Shown here one piece after another: positions 14,047 to 25,901 of a DNA stretch of 64,000 bases; the stretch's first letter is position 1; each line of letters starts with the position of its first letter. The translations under genes were made by a program, and so were the position numbers. Location: NCBI GenBank assembly GCA_002224055.1, contig AZLU01000082.1:96869-160868 (forward strand), in the 5' to 3' direction. Under the pieces are notes generated by a model. That model was not told the DNA's origin. It saw nothing but the letters and a program-made list of their open reading frames with translations, and ran no database searches. The stretch is from Pezizomycotina sp. ARF18 (Eukaryota; Ascomycota).

Positions 14047-14250
14047 TTTTTTTATTTAGTTTTTTATTTTATTTATTTTTATTTATTTTTATTTTATTTT
14101 TATTTTTATTTATTTTTTTTTTTTATTTTTATTTTATTTTATTTATTTATTTATTTTTGCACAAACTTTTTTTTCTTTCTTTCAAAGCTCGAAAATAAAT
14201 AAATAAATAAATAAATAATAAATAAATAAATAAATAAAAATAAAAACCCA
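14047..14250. repeat. T-rich TTTA block followed by complementary AAAT block
   Basis: From 14047 to 14157 the plus strand is a degenerate TTTA/TTTTA repeat. From about 14187 to 14250 it is an AAAT repeat. The two are approximately complementary and separated by about 30 bases, so the region could fold back on itself as a long imperfect hairpin. It is non-coding as far as I can see; translated frames give only Phe/Tyr/Leu or Asn/Lys-rich strings. Confidence 0.75.
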
Positions 14251-16690
14251 TCCCTGTTCGACTATAAATGACATCGGTCAAATATATATATATCACAATT
14301 ACTATCTAGGTAGATACCAAATATATAGCTGATTTGGGGATTGTTGCGTTACTATTACTGTTACTTCGACAACAACAGGTGAAAAAAACAAAAGGATTAC
14401 TCAGAATCCCTTTTCAGAATCAGGGCCATTTCACAAAATGTCTCTGTTTTTCCTGGTTAAGTGAAGAAGACACCACATTTTTACAACTGGAAGAGAGGTC
14501 CAAATGCCTTCCTTTGAAACTACGCCACGATCTTTCGAAATTTTACGCGCGATCGAGGCTTTCCCTTATTCCTTTTACCTCAAAAATTGACAACGAAAAA
14601 AAAAAAAAAAAAAAAAAAAAAAACAGACGGATGCTATTCGTTCGGAACGAGGCGAGTAGAAACAACTTTCCCTTTCACGCGGTTCGTCTTGTAGTAGGAA
14701 AAGGCTAGTACGAGCAAGCCCTCCACTTACTCCCTCTAATATATTCATCCAGAATGACCTCTTTTTTTTAGCTTTGCCGCCAAGGAAAAAAATACGAAGG
14801 GCTATTTCTCTGACTGCCAAACTTCCCGGAGGTTTGGTCAATAATGTCTACGGAGTATCGTCCTTCCATAATCAGGTATTTTATTACTAGTATATATATA
14901 TATATATAATAGGACGGCAACAAACCACGACGGAAATGGGAAGGAGTTTTCCTCCCTTTTAAGTTTTCAACCCCACGAAAGTATGTATATGTTAAGGAGT
15001 TACGTAGATAATACTTAAATTAATATATGAGCCGGATAATTATTGTTGTTATTACTGTTAAAGCAGCGTGGCTCACGGAGATATATATATATATATATAT
15101 ATATTACAGCTTTCTATTCTAATAGAGCTTATAGAGTCGAGATCACGTTTTACAAGAGCAGGCACCCTCTACTAGTAAATAGAACATTGCTGCTATATAT
15201 ATATACTTAAGTATACATATTTAGTATATGCGCCTTTAAAAAAAATAATAAGAGAAAGAAATAAATGGAAACAAATGTAGTCAAAACAATTGAAGCGATA
15301 TCAAGCTAGTATTTTACATCTCGATGAAAACTCACGAAAATTGACACCACCATCATCTCATGATCCGACTAAAAGTATATATATAATTTACCAACAGTCC
15401 ACGTTAATCCTTTCGGATCACTGTTCGAGGTTCTTCTCACATAGGCTACGAAATTCTTATAGGGTCTTTCTTTTTTTTTTTTTTTTTTCCCTCATCTAAG
15501 TATTCGCTGGTAATTCGAGAGTTCTTCGGGGGAGGCTCGAGCTCCTTGCTACGTATGAATCGCGCGAACATACGAACGAACGACGGATGGAGTTCAAATA
15601 GCCTCGAATGAGCATGTAACTCCGGCTCTCCCGTCCCGCTCATATCATATATGACGCTGTGGGGTTCCTTTTTTTTTTTTTTTTTTTTTTTTCCTTTTCA
15701 CGAAGCTCGATCAATAGAAAATTGTCGGGGAATATGGATTGCCGTTTCTTCTTTCCATCCTTTCAAGAATATCACATATATAAGCCCAAAACGGGAAATA
15801 ATGACATGGAGCAGCAGTCTCGAAAAAGCTCGAAATACTATTATTTCAAATTAAAAAAAAAAATTACTTAAATTGAGGCATTTGTAGAAAGTATGACAAT
15901 ATGATAATAGTATATAATATACACGCGCAAACAACTTTCAACTCTGAAACCATCGAGGGATACCGGGCAAGAAGGGGGAAAAATTGAGGAAGTAAACGGA
16001 AGTGGGTTTTGGAAATGGCAGAGGCATCGTCTTCCTCCATCTACACACAGTATTAAGAAATGTACTAAGTGAAGGGAAGATTAGAAAAAAAAAGTAGTTT
16101 ATATACGGTCAGCTATCAGACAGATGGATCAGAACTAAGGAACTGAAAGGGAGGGAAGAAGAATACAACGATGCGCGACGGGTTTTCGAACATCGAACCA
16201 AAACAGAAAGGGATTCTTTTGGGCATGCGGTGAACAAAACAATATATAAGGGAATGTTTTACAAAGAGAGCATATGAGAATCGTGGATGGGCGTTCAAAA
16301 AAAGAAGAGAAAATAAGAGAGAAAAGAAGAAACTAAACAAAGAAGATTTAGAGAATAGGAAAAGGACAAGAAGATGAAAAGAGAAAGGAAAATTGTACAC
16401 AAAGGAGATAGTAGCCGCTTGTTGAAATGAGGTTCCGTGGAAAGAGACAACCTGGAAGATAAAATGAGGATTCCAGGTTCATTCAATATCTGTAATAAGA
16501 CCCGATAGATATAGAGGGAATATATTTTTGACAAGTGAATCAGAGGAAGGAAATGAATACAGGAAGAGGGAACGAATTTTTTTAGGAGGATTATGTTTAA
16601 GCGTACGATTAAAATTTGACACTGGAAATTTTGAACAAGATATGGACTTATAAAAAGATGCGCTAAAGCGCGCTTAGGAGAAAAAATGAA

Positions 16691-18249
16691 TCAAGAATGC
16701 TTCAAAACGGTCGTCCTACAATCGTTTGCCTGGTACCAATGCGTAAGCACGGTAAGCGCCGCGACGAATACAATGACGATTGCCAGGACCCATAGGGACC
16801 TTTGAGCTAGGAGGCGGCGAACGTATGGTTCTTTGATCTGCATAAAGGACATGAATGTATATTCGCTGTATCCAACTAATGCAAGGATGGGGTCAAGGAG
16901 TATTGATGTGCCGCTATACAGTACACGCCTATGCTGAAAGGTAGAATTAACTAAGCGGGAGGGAAACATAAACGAAATTAGCATTGATGTGTCCACATGG
17001 AAATTTCGAGATTGATAAGATGTTTAGATAGAACCCAGTCAAAAAAAAAATACAAAGACCGGAAGTAAACTCACCCAGAGTCTCTTTGTTTTGGTTGGAT
17101 ATCGAGGAATATAGGCAGAACCCTGCCCAGAATCACCGAACATGGCGAGGAGACCGACTATTAGTCTGGCAAGGGAAGAAGGAGGAACCAAGTTGCCAGG
17201 GCCTTCGCTCTAAGAAATCCGGGGAAAGCGTCGCGTTCCATCGCTTGAAAGACGTAGTCCTTAGCTTCGTCGAAGACTCGGGATCGTCGCGGCCGTCCAC
17301 TTCGATAGCGTGCGAGATGGCCGCAGGATCTGCTCTGGTAGGACAATTTCGCGCTCGGCACCGCGAAGAAGATATGTATAGAGTATCTTCTCGGCGGACG
17401 CTTTTATATCAGCTCTGGCAACGGAGCCGTGACCGGGGAGCCCGAGGATGGGTGATCCGGCGTAGACAGAAATGACGGCCGCGGCCGGTCCCGAATGAGC
17501 CCTTCCTACGTTCCCGCTGCCGTCCCGCCACTGCCGAAGCGATTGATACGTTCGTCGGGGCCGAACCTCGCGTTGAGACTGGTCCTCCTGAGAAATTGGG
17601 AAAGCCGTTGGTCTGTGTTCTTCTCTTCAAACGCAGCGTCGTCGGTTTCCCGCAACAGGTCCGCAGAGTGAAGTTCCGCAGCATGTCGTGAGGATCGTTT
17701 GCTTCCGGATTTGTCAAGTCGGGCGTGGAGACGAGGACAGACGACGGAGTTCCCTGACATAATGTCGGCAGAGGACATGTGTTGAGCGACATCGAGCCTA
17801 TTGTGTTGAGAGACGAACGACATTAACGAACTTATTTCACCCCATTCTTCAGCTTGATCCGTAAAAAAAAAAAAAAAAAAAAAAATTCTCTAGGCCCTCT
17901 AGCCACTAATCCTTCTTCCTTCATTCATAACCCGGAGGGGCGAACTTCTCTCGATTTCCATCCTTTCTTTCCATCCTCCCCTTCGCTCCTCAACGCGTGC
18001 CCCATCTATACCCTTTTCGCCGTCCCACTAACGCACCCTGGGTCCCTTATGAAAAATAAGGAGAAAAATAAAAGGAAAGGATATGAATAGTATTCATCCA
18101 CTCTTACCAGAAGTCCAAGTAATCCACAGACCGCTGCTGACTCTCATATAAATGTAGAACGAAAAGAGATCGACTGGAGGTTTCGTCCGCCTGCTCAGAA
18201 CTTCGAAGAGAGTCGGTAACCGATTTCGCGCCGGCAAGTCTGTCGCCAT
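16691..18249 (-). CDS. RAX1: RAX1/RgsB-type RGS-domain transmembrane protein
   Basis: In fungi this family marks cell poles for bud-site or polarity choice (RAX1 in yeast) and acts as an RGS regulator (RgsB in Aspergillus); it sits in membranes. The start at 18249 gives MATDLPARNRLPTLFEVLSR, then KPPVDLFSFYIYMR and SVDYLDFW at a consensus donor (exon 1 is 18249-18108). The next exon continues LDVAQHM and, in another frame, LCRHYVRELRRL: the split N-terminal RGS half. Further on come RLSQFLRR, then VFDEAKDYVFQAMERDAF and PGFLRAKAL, the conserved C-terminal RGS half. Three membrane segments are expected at the C-terminus; visible are DPILALVGYSEYTFMSFM, EPYVRRLLAQRSLWVL and a hydrophobic helix, AIVIVFVAALTVL, near the stop. 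Several single-base frame breaks interrupt the gene. The order and spacing match the family well. Confidence 0.85.
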
Positions 18250-18331
18250 TTTATTCAATCTTTTATTTCCTTTTTTTAATCCTCTTTCTCCGTCGAAGGT
18301 GAACTATCTTTATTTATCTTATCCCTATCGA

Positions 18332-18950
18332 ATGTCGTCCAAGCGCCCAAGTGCTTATTATTTCTTCCCAGCTACTATCGAGAAATTCCCCCAATATCCA
18401 GAGGCGTAGCCTCGTTCACTATCGAAACCCACGTCAAGGAACCTACGATCGCTTTAGGTGGTTTTGCCTGTCGTGCTCGTCGACCAGCGATTGGACAGGT
18501 GTGTCGATCCCGAAGGGAGGGGAGACGAAAGATGGTCGAAAAAGGGGGAAGACGATGGCTTAGCGATTCGACGTCCTGTCGTCCGATTTCCGGCGGCCGT
18601 TCTGCACGTCGTGGCGATAATGTTGGCGATGAGGTTGATGTTGATGGAAGCGATGGAATAGGTGCATCACAGGTACGTAAAGGAGTTGAGAAGAATTTGT
18701 TGCATCCCTATTCTATTTTATTTCATTTATTTATTTATTTTTTTCCGTTCTTCCCTCGAATAATTTTTTTTTTTACCCTCTCTTGGTCTAAGTAAGTTAA
18801 GGTGGTAGGTAATATATATATTACTTTCAGGGGCCGCCAAGGGAAAAAAAAAAAAAGAGTGAAGGAAAGGGAAAGGAAATTGGGAATTCCTCAACGCCGC
18901 AACACCGGCCAAATCAGGAGGGGAGTGTTAGAGGATAGTTATAAAATGTA
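18332..18950 (+). CDS. Possible small basic protein, divergent from RAX1
   Basis: An ATG at 18332 starts MSSKRPSAYYFFPATIEKFP. After one frame change the sequence stays open through VASFTIETHVKEPTIALGGF, an Arg-rich stretch and GDNVGDEVDVDGSDGIGASQ. It stops exactly at a consensus donor (GTACGTAAAG at about 18674). A matching acceptor, TTACTTTCAG, lies near 18830. The following exon is Lys-rich and ends in either LEDSYKM or FLNAATPAKSGGEC, depending on a base error. The start lies only 82 bp from the RAX1 start on the other strand, so the two would share a promoter. I do not recognise a family. Coherent intron edges make it more likely than chance. Confidence 0.35.
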
Positions 18951-19656
18951 ACCAACCAATTAAATTAGTAAAAAGGAATTATTATTATTTATCTAATCTT
19001 TGAGACGAAGACGGAATAATAATATCTAAGCAGATTAAAATTAGCAGCAGGAGACGTAGTCTTTTTTTTTTTCCGGGTCGCAAAAGATATAGGTGGTATA
19101 TATATAAGTATCCAAGTGTGCACTGCTACACGATCCACAAATCAAAAATCCAGAATACATTTATTAAATAATTGTTTGGCATTACTTGTTCGATACGGAT
19201 AATGATAGCTTAGTTATCACAAACGTTGGAGATCTTGTTAATAACGAGTTGTAATCTGTGGTGATAGTAGTATTAATATTAATGATCGTACTCTCAGATA
19301 AATAAATGGCTCGAATACGTCCAGCTACTTATCTTGGTGTCATCGATCTAAAGACTGCCGCAAAGCGCAACCCCGGAATAAGGTCCACGTACTACAAAAA
19401 CAATGAACGACGAACTTTGAATTATTCAATATCAAATATCGCAGATTTTGGTCGAAAAATGAACGCACTAATTAGAAGTGGATTCCTCGAACAAACAGGC
19501 TCGAGACAGGCAAAAAAGAATAACAGCACCATGCAAGCAAAATCATTGCAAGAGTTAACCAACAAAAACAACTGTAAGCCTGGAAGACATGGAAAATCAA
19601 AAACAAAAAAAAAAGAATAACGACGACAACAACTGAGAGAATAACCGATACTCCGT
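18951..19656. other. Spacer between the possible gene and RMD1
   Basis: This stretch is AT-rich. An open frame at 19306-19620 begins MARIRPATYLGVIDLKTAAK and is 104 codons long, but it has no visible homology, ends in Lys from an A-run, and lies over the likely 3' untranslated region of the minus-strand RMD1 gene. I treat it as probably chance. T-run 19062-19072 and short TA repeats are also present. Confidence 0.4.
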
Positions 19657-21822
19657 TTATGCTTTTCCTTTAAGTATGCTAAACGCAACGTTACCTCACC
19701 AAGGGTGACAAAGATAGAGAGATAATAAGTATAATAATAATCCACGTGATACCTAAACGATTGAGAAAAATTAGAATGAATTACTTGTGGTCAAACACCA
19801 AAAAAAAAAAAAAAAATCAATACACTGCCGAATTATAGGATGGTGTGAACATACGTGACATATTGTGTCCGCGATGGAATCAGCCAATATTGCCGTAAGG
19901 TCGAGGAACACCCGCACTTCTCGTTAACTACGAGAACTCGCTGTTTGATTTCCAGATATTCTCGGACGGCCATGTAAAGGGATGCAACGCCGGTTCAGCT
20001 ACCGCAAAAACGTGTTAGTAACCTAGGTCGAAAGAGTTTCTGAGGTTGGAACAATTTCGTTGTAACTTACAATCCCAAAAGAATTCCGGCGTATCAAGGG
20101 TATTGCTTGCTAAAAAGAAAGTTTCGAGTTCGTTAGTACTGTTTCTGAAAGGAAAAAGGGTCTAATTGAGCACAGTAAAAGAGAAAACGTACACAAATTG
20201 ACATCCACTCTTAGCTTGAATAACTTCCCACTCATTCTAAGGACTTCCTCGCGCTTCATACCAAGCGTGCCCGTTAGTGCAAGATGTCTCGGAATATGTT
20301 CGACTTCTCGCATTGTCATGGCCATCCGCTCCTCGAACATGCTGAGCTTGGTGCTTTGCGCATAGCATGGACATTGCAAGTTTTATCATGTGGTCGCCAG
20401 ACCGCAGCGTTATCATGTCGTTGTATATCTTTCGATAGTTCAGGTTAGCGAGTCTGCGGGAATGATGTTGATACATGCTGTAGTACATTGGAAATCTTCT
20501 TACCCTAGGTTTCGTAGTTTTCGGGGAATATTCGAAATGGAACTCTTCACTCTCGTATTCATCCTCTTTCATCGGCTGCAGGAGCAACGGGTTCCCAGCG
20601 GCGTGACGGCGAACGTTAAGTCTGCCAATATATCCCTTTCTTGTCTCTCCGTAAAGTTCCAAAAAACAACCACACCGTATGAGAACAGGAACATTTCCGC
20701 AAAGGCCATGACGTCGTATCGTCAGGTAGCTCTGGTGACATTGACGTGTGAGATGTTCTCCTCTCCGGTCGGTGTTGGGCTGTATATCAGGTCTTCGCCA
20801 TCCCGTGAACTATCACCCGGACCGTAACCCTGCTGTCTACTATCCTCGTCGCCTACCATCTCTCCATCGTCACCGCCATACCCTCCGCCGCCCCTCTCTG
20901 ACGAGGAGGTTTGGAAGTATTCCTCGTGATAATCCTCCGCTCGCTCCTTTCAATCTGCGCATCCAACACCGTTTGCCACCGGGGCTCTTCAGCGCGGGGC
21001 TGCTCTTCACTCTGTTGCCTTCATTCCGGGCAAAAGCGGCAAATGATACGCAGCGTACAGGCATTCGTCGTAGAGTTTCGTTCGAGCGCGGTGCTGTTCT
21101 CGCAAAAAGTCGACACGGCCTGCAGTCTGTAGGCATTGGCGGTACAGAACGCTGAAACCCGAGAAGCTTTTCTGCCCTGCGGCTTTTAGGCAACCGTTCG
21201 GCATAAGACTTTCTGGGGCAGAATCGGGCTGGCCTCGGATCTCTGCAACTCTTCATCGTCCCTCAGAGGGCCGCATTGTTGTCGTCGTCAAAATCCCACC
21301 CTTCGGCGGTGTCTGTGCTTCCTCCGGGTCGGGTAGGAGGACCAATTTTTCGGTGATCTTGCTAGACCGAACAGGAATATTGGTTTGGCCAACGAGTTTG
21401 GTGTTCTTGAGGCTAGTATCGCTGGACGGCGCGACTGTTGGATATTTAATAACGGATTTCGTCTCGAAGTCGGTAAGGGGTTACGCTGTAAGGCGCTGGG
21501 ATCTCGCTGCTCGAGGAGAGGACATTGTCAACGCTAACGAATCGTATCGATGATTTCCTTAGACTTTCTGGCCGCAGTCGCTGATCTCGGAATCGGTAAC
21601 CTATAAGCAAAATAATGAGATATCCATTCTTTCTCTTCAGTTTTGTTGCATTTTATTTTATCTTGTTTTGTTTTATTTAGTTCTTTCCTGATGATTTAAT
21701 CGGTAAAAAGAAATTATCATCCTGGTGGCTAGAAAGGGGTGAAGATGTCATCGGGGGATCCCACTTACCAGCACCGTCGGCCGGCGTTTTGTATTCGAAG
21801 GCCTCAAAGGAGCAGAAGCCAT
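19657..21822 (-). CDS. RMD1: RMD1-like protein (DUF155/RMND1 family)
   Basis: The family (yeast Rmd1/Rmd8, fission yeast Sif2, human RMND1) has a conserved DUF155 domain and a C-terminal membrane anchor. Its roles are linked to meiotic division in yeast and to mitochondrial translation in humans. Exon 1 (21822-21769) encodes MASAPLRPSNTKRRPTVL. After an intron comes a disordered region with a Pro/Asp segment (LVLLPDPEEAQTPPKG). The conserved core follows: ANAYRLQAV, FLREQHRARTKLYDE, YAAYHLPLLPG. After a variable insert it continues AFAEMFLFSYGVVVFWNFTE, RKIYNDMITLRSGDHMIKLA, AQSTKLSMFEERM, HIPRHLALTGTLGMKREEVL and GKLFKLRVDVNL. Introns then separate LDTPEFFWD, LHPLYMAVREYLEIKQRV and VFLDLTAILADSIADT. 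The last exon carries the anchor ITWIIIILI and ends RFSILKGKA-stop at 19657. At least six one-base frame breaks are present. Confidence 0.9.
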
Positions 21823-23806
21823 CTCTGTCACGATGCGAAGTGAGAGACGAAAGTTGATAAACGAAGAAGGTGTTTTTCGATATTCAGATTATAACGATGT
21901 TCTGGACATTTGGTGAACGGATATGACGATTTTACGAGGCTGGAGAAATATACTTATGATTATTAGGATAGATGGCGATGGTTGATCAATTCTTGATAAA
22001 AAAAAAAAAGAGTTTTAAAAATATATATATACTCTTAGTAAATTACCAGTTGGAATCTGAGACTTTAAAATTTAATTGCGACACCAGGAACACACACGTT
22101 CTGGAATTTATTTATTGATTGACCGACTGACTGCACGGCACAAAACCTTGACGCCACATGATGAGAGTGAGTGCGTGCTGTGGAGATATCCCAAGTTAAA
22201 TTGATCGACAACGATTTCCTGTTTTGGACAGAGAATTTGAGTTCACACTTGCGCACGGCGTCAAAGGCGAACTCTCTTCATATATGAAGCAAAACTTCTG
22301 GATCATCATGAAGAGGAGTCAGCAGTATTCGTTATAAAGTAAGTAACATCACGGCAGTGTCGACGTCAAGGTTCTTGCACAATAAACGTTCAATCCTCTC
22401 TTCGCGAATGGCGAATTTATACTCTATCTACCATGGAGATATATACACTTAGTATACGTGAAGTCTACTAGTATATCACAAAATAATCATAGACTATAGA
22501 GCGAATATACTTTTTTTTGAGGAGTTTTCTTTCTAGAATTTACTTGCTATAATATGCCTAGAGGATATATCGATATCTCGGAGGGCTATTTATTGGCTGA
22601 ATTTTAAAGTCGTAACAGAAAGAGTGTCACTGACGAAAGAACTACTCTTTTCATCGTTCTTTACCACGTTGTAATACAACGTTACACAAATCACACCCAA
22701 ATGCACGTGGACGACCTCCCCCGCCTTCGTCCTTGCTAGCCTATTGGGCATCATCGATAGTATCCCCGCTGAGTTACTCAGTTGATAGACTACTTTTATA
22801 TATATACAGTTTTTAGAATCGATATTTCGTAATTTCTTATATAAAGTACCTCTCAATTTCGCATTATACAGACACGAGGTTTAAAAAAGCGCCCATGAAA
22901 ACGAGAATATAATTGCTAAGATACTGTAGAGGCATGTCTTGTCGATCGTTAGGTTGAGGAAGAGTAACTTAGGAGGCGGACGCTTCCATTGGAGGGTATT
23001 TGGTATTTGTTTTGTAGTAGAGTATTTATTCATCATTCGTCCATAAAGCAGTTCCGACACGCGTACCCGTAGTATATATATCACAATAGTCTATAAAAAA
23101 AAGTATCAAAGGAAGAGGAGAATAAAAATCAGAACAAAAGAAATGAGGTAAAGCTGGAAGTAGAAGGGCTTTTTGGAACATAAAGGTACTCGCAAAGTAA
23201 CAAATCATCATTGACATAAAAGACATTGATATAGGAAAAAATGTATCAAGGTATGCACAGAGGGAAAAAATATATTGGAGGCATAATAGAATATACATGG
23301 ATAGGACAGAATGAGGGTAGCAATGATATACATAAACTCCAAAGACCAAAAGAAAACTGCAATCCAAAGTAAGAAATTACATCGCTGATGACTTCGTGGT
23401 GATTTGTGATTTGAAGAGTAAAATGTCCGCAACAATAGCAAGCTACTGAGGTGGTCATATATATATATATATATATAAAGGAAAGAACATAGAAATCCAA
23501 GCAATATGCAAGTATTATGTCAGTCAGCTGGCGGAGCTTAAAATTGGTCTTAGGCTCAGTCGCGTCAGCAAGGCATATAACAGCGAAGAAAAGAAAATAA
23601 ACACAATGGAAGTATATAATATTTTTTTTTTCTTCAACAAAAAAGACAAATGAAAAGAAAAATGAAAGGAGAGAGATTGAGTCCTCTAAAGTAAGCAAAT
23701 GAAATACAAGGATATGTTACGAATTTGGAAAAGAAACTGAGGCGCTGAAAGGAACGATACTAGATGTGACAGGAACTTTCGTAGTGGCATTTGAGCTTTT
23801 GCTAAT
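21823..23806. other. Spacer between RMD1 and the TEA factor
   Basis: This should contain the RMD1 promoter on the left and the 3' region of the TEA-factor gene on the right. I see TA runs (22022-22032, 23458-23477), short A and T runs and no recognisable coding sequence. Minus-strand frames near 23026-23698 are long but Phe/Tyr/Ser-rich and shaped by AT composition, with no conserved motif. Confidence 0.5.
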
Positions 23807-25901
23807 CTAATCCTCTGCTGGGTTATCGCTGTCCATATTCTCTCGAAGTGCATCGAAACTGTCCACTGGGCCATGTGGCATTTCGTAGTTTAGTGAAATA
23901 GGGGTTAAATCAGATTCTCCAAACACGCGGTTTGCTGGTCCTGACCCGCGAAGACAGGGAATTGAGACCATGCGTTAATCAGGGCCTGCGAGTCCGTCGG
24001 ATAAGACATATTTCCGTAAGGACTATAACTTTGCAAGTACTGCAAATTCATATCATCGAGGCCAGAGTTTGGGGTCGATAGCGCGAAGTTATCGGACCGC
24101 ACATCGGTCGCGGAGTCGGGAAGCTCAGAAGACTGTTGAAGATAAAAGTCTTGAGGTGACGAGCTATCTTCTTCGGCCAACGAGAAGGTTCCATATCCGG
24201 CATAAGACGCCGGCCAATCTCCAATACTTGGAGACGAGGATTTGAAGTGCGTTTGAAGGTCGGGAAGGGCGTCCACTTTGAGTCTAGGGACAGGCTGCAG
24301 GGATGCAAATGAAGTTCAGGCATAACAATGTCCCCCCAAACGACTCTGCCTGGTTCGCCATCTTCGGCCTTCTTAAACTCCCACAGGAACAGGCCCACGC
24401 GGGTTTTCGCATCCAAAATGGAGGTAGCTACTACCTCCTGTACGACAGTCATTTCAGAAACTGCGTCCCTGGTATACCTCTCCATCCGCTTGTGATGTCG
24501 TTCTTCGCTAACGGCGGTAGCGAGCTTAGCTTTCACGGGTAGCGAGAATGTGCGTATAAAAAGAGCCAGAAATCGGAAGCGAAAGGGAGCATGAGCTTCG
24601 TAGAACCGTCGTCCTCTGTGGCACTTGAGACGGTGGCCTCAAGCTCCATACTTCCTGCCGGAGGCGTATATCCTCGTAACACACTCGAAGGTATAAGTGG
24701 TATCTAACGCCCGTCCAGGCTGAGCACCTCAAACTGGGTGCAAAATATCGAAGATTGGCTAGGTAGACTGTCCATCGTTACGATAGAGGCCTCGAAATGG
24801 ATAACTGGGCAGTCCAGCAGTCCGTTTTGCTGCAGTTCCCCAGCATACGAACCTATCCGCCAAGACTTCAACGGCGGAGGTGCAGAAGGTAAGTTGATTT
24901 GGTCTTGGGGGCTAAGAGATGTATATTCGTGGAACGGAGCTCCGGTAATGGAACCCGTTGCGTCCGTCGAGTCCACCCACATGGAAAACTTGGATGGCCT
25001 CATAAGATGTGGGGCGTCTTCTAGCGTCCGGTAATACAGGAAAGTATTCTGATCAAACGGATCATTTACAGTATGATAGTTGGGCGATTCGGAACCTTGG
25101 CTTCCAGAGTTGAAGTCGAGTATCGGTTGAGATTAGGCTTGGGAGTTGTTATTGCGTTCAAACGTCTTCCCAAGCTTGCACCTTATCACTGCCACTGACC
25201 ATGTCCATAACTTTTGTAAAAGGAGAAGAAAAAAAGTGATTAGAAGAATATTCTCCGAGAGACAAAAGAGTAGGACGAAGTAACATTGAACCAAATACTT
25301 ACACTCTTTGTTGTTGCGAAGGAGGTTTTTCAGGACTTGAATGTGACTCGAGACTTGTTTCCTCGTGCGATGCTTACCGGTAGCTTTGAAGATATATTCC
25401 GCTATCAGCTCGTTTCGCCCACATGGCTTGCCGTTTACCGACAACTTGCGTCTTCCAAGACGTGGGACTTCTCGAAGGCCTATTCATTTCAAGCATTAGT
25501 TGGACCTTTTCCTGTTAGGGAGATATTCTATTTATGTAGCATTAATACTCACCATCCATAAAAGCCTTCTCGGTTTCTTCATCCCAGACGGACTCGCATC
25601 GGCATTGTTCTCACGTCTTTGACGGGCCCGGTACTGATGGTAAGGCATGAGGTGGTTAAGCTCGAGATCCTTTGAGGAGGACATTTGCTTATTTGGGTCC
25701 TCAGTTTCTTCCGAGGCGCAAGTATTCTTCGAATGCTTGGGCCCTTGCAATATTCTGGTACTGTAGAATGCCGCAATATATTCGCACTCTCTTCAAGCGG
25801 CTTCTTGCGAGTAGATGAAGATGTCAATAAGGTATTCTTATTGGATTTCTTGAGGGAGCTATATCCTAGAGGATCTTGATATGCTTTTGCCCAGTATCCA
25901 T
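23807..25901 (-). CDS. TEA/ATTS-domain transcription factor (AbaA/TEC1 type)
   Basis: This is a nuclear DNA-binding protein; in ascomycetes the family includes AbaA (conidiation) and TEC1 (filamentous growth). The reading starts around 25901 with a Ser/Lys-rich N-terminus ([20 protein letters not shown]). The TEA domain begins with [12 protein letters not shown], is interrupted by an intron, and continues [29 protein letters not shown] and [17 protein letters not shown], the recognition helix being almost canonical. After another intron come FSMWVDSTD, a domain resembling the C-terminal region of AbaA ([30 protein letters not shown]), then [20 protein letters not shown] and [19 protein letters not shown]. 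The tail is Ser/Tyr-rich ([16 protein letters not shown]) and ends [15 protein letters not shown]-stop at 23807. Several frame breaks occur. AbaA against TEC1 orthology cannot be settled by eye. Confidence 0.9.

Larger units (their letters stand above)
7947..16690. other. 8.7-kb gene-empty, low-complexity block
   Basis: No recognisable gene lies here. The block holds a purine-rich strand at about 8810-9360, poly-A or poly-T runs (9658-9680, 10826-10850, 11589-11632, 11953-11984, 13200-13232, 14596-14623, 15669-15692), ATAA and AAAT repeats (9720-9780, 14190-14250), a TTTA/TTTTA block (14047-14157) and TA dinucleotide runs (14890-14909, 15081-15104). A short GC-richer patch at 8280-8484 is the only part with coding character and is listed separately. 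The left part should contain the promoter of the ELL-like gene, and the right end the 3' region of RAX1. No transposase, reverse transcriptase or terminal repeat was seen. Confidence 0.6.

Noticed and set aside
19306-19620. 104-codon frame starting MARIRPATYLGVID
   Set aside because: It lies antisense to the end of RMD1, has no recognised similarity, and its C-terminus is an A-run translated as Lys. It is kept only as a note in the spacer entry.
22881-23698. Series of overlapping minus-strand frames rich in Phe, Tyr and Ser
   Set aside because: Composition follows AT content and a TA microsatellite. No motif, intron structure or start context supports a gene.
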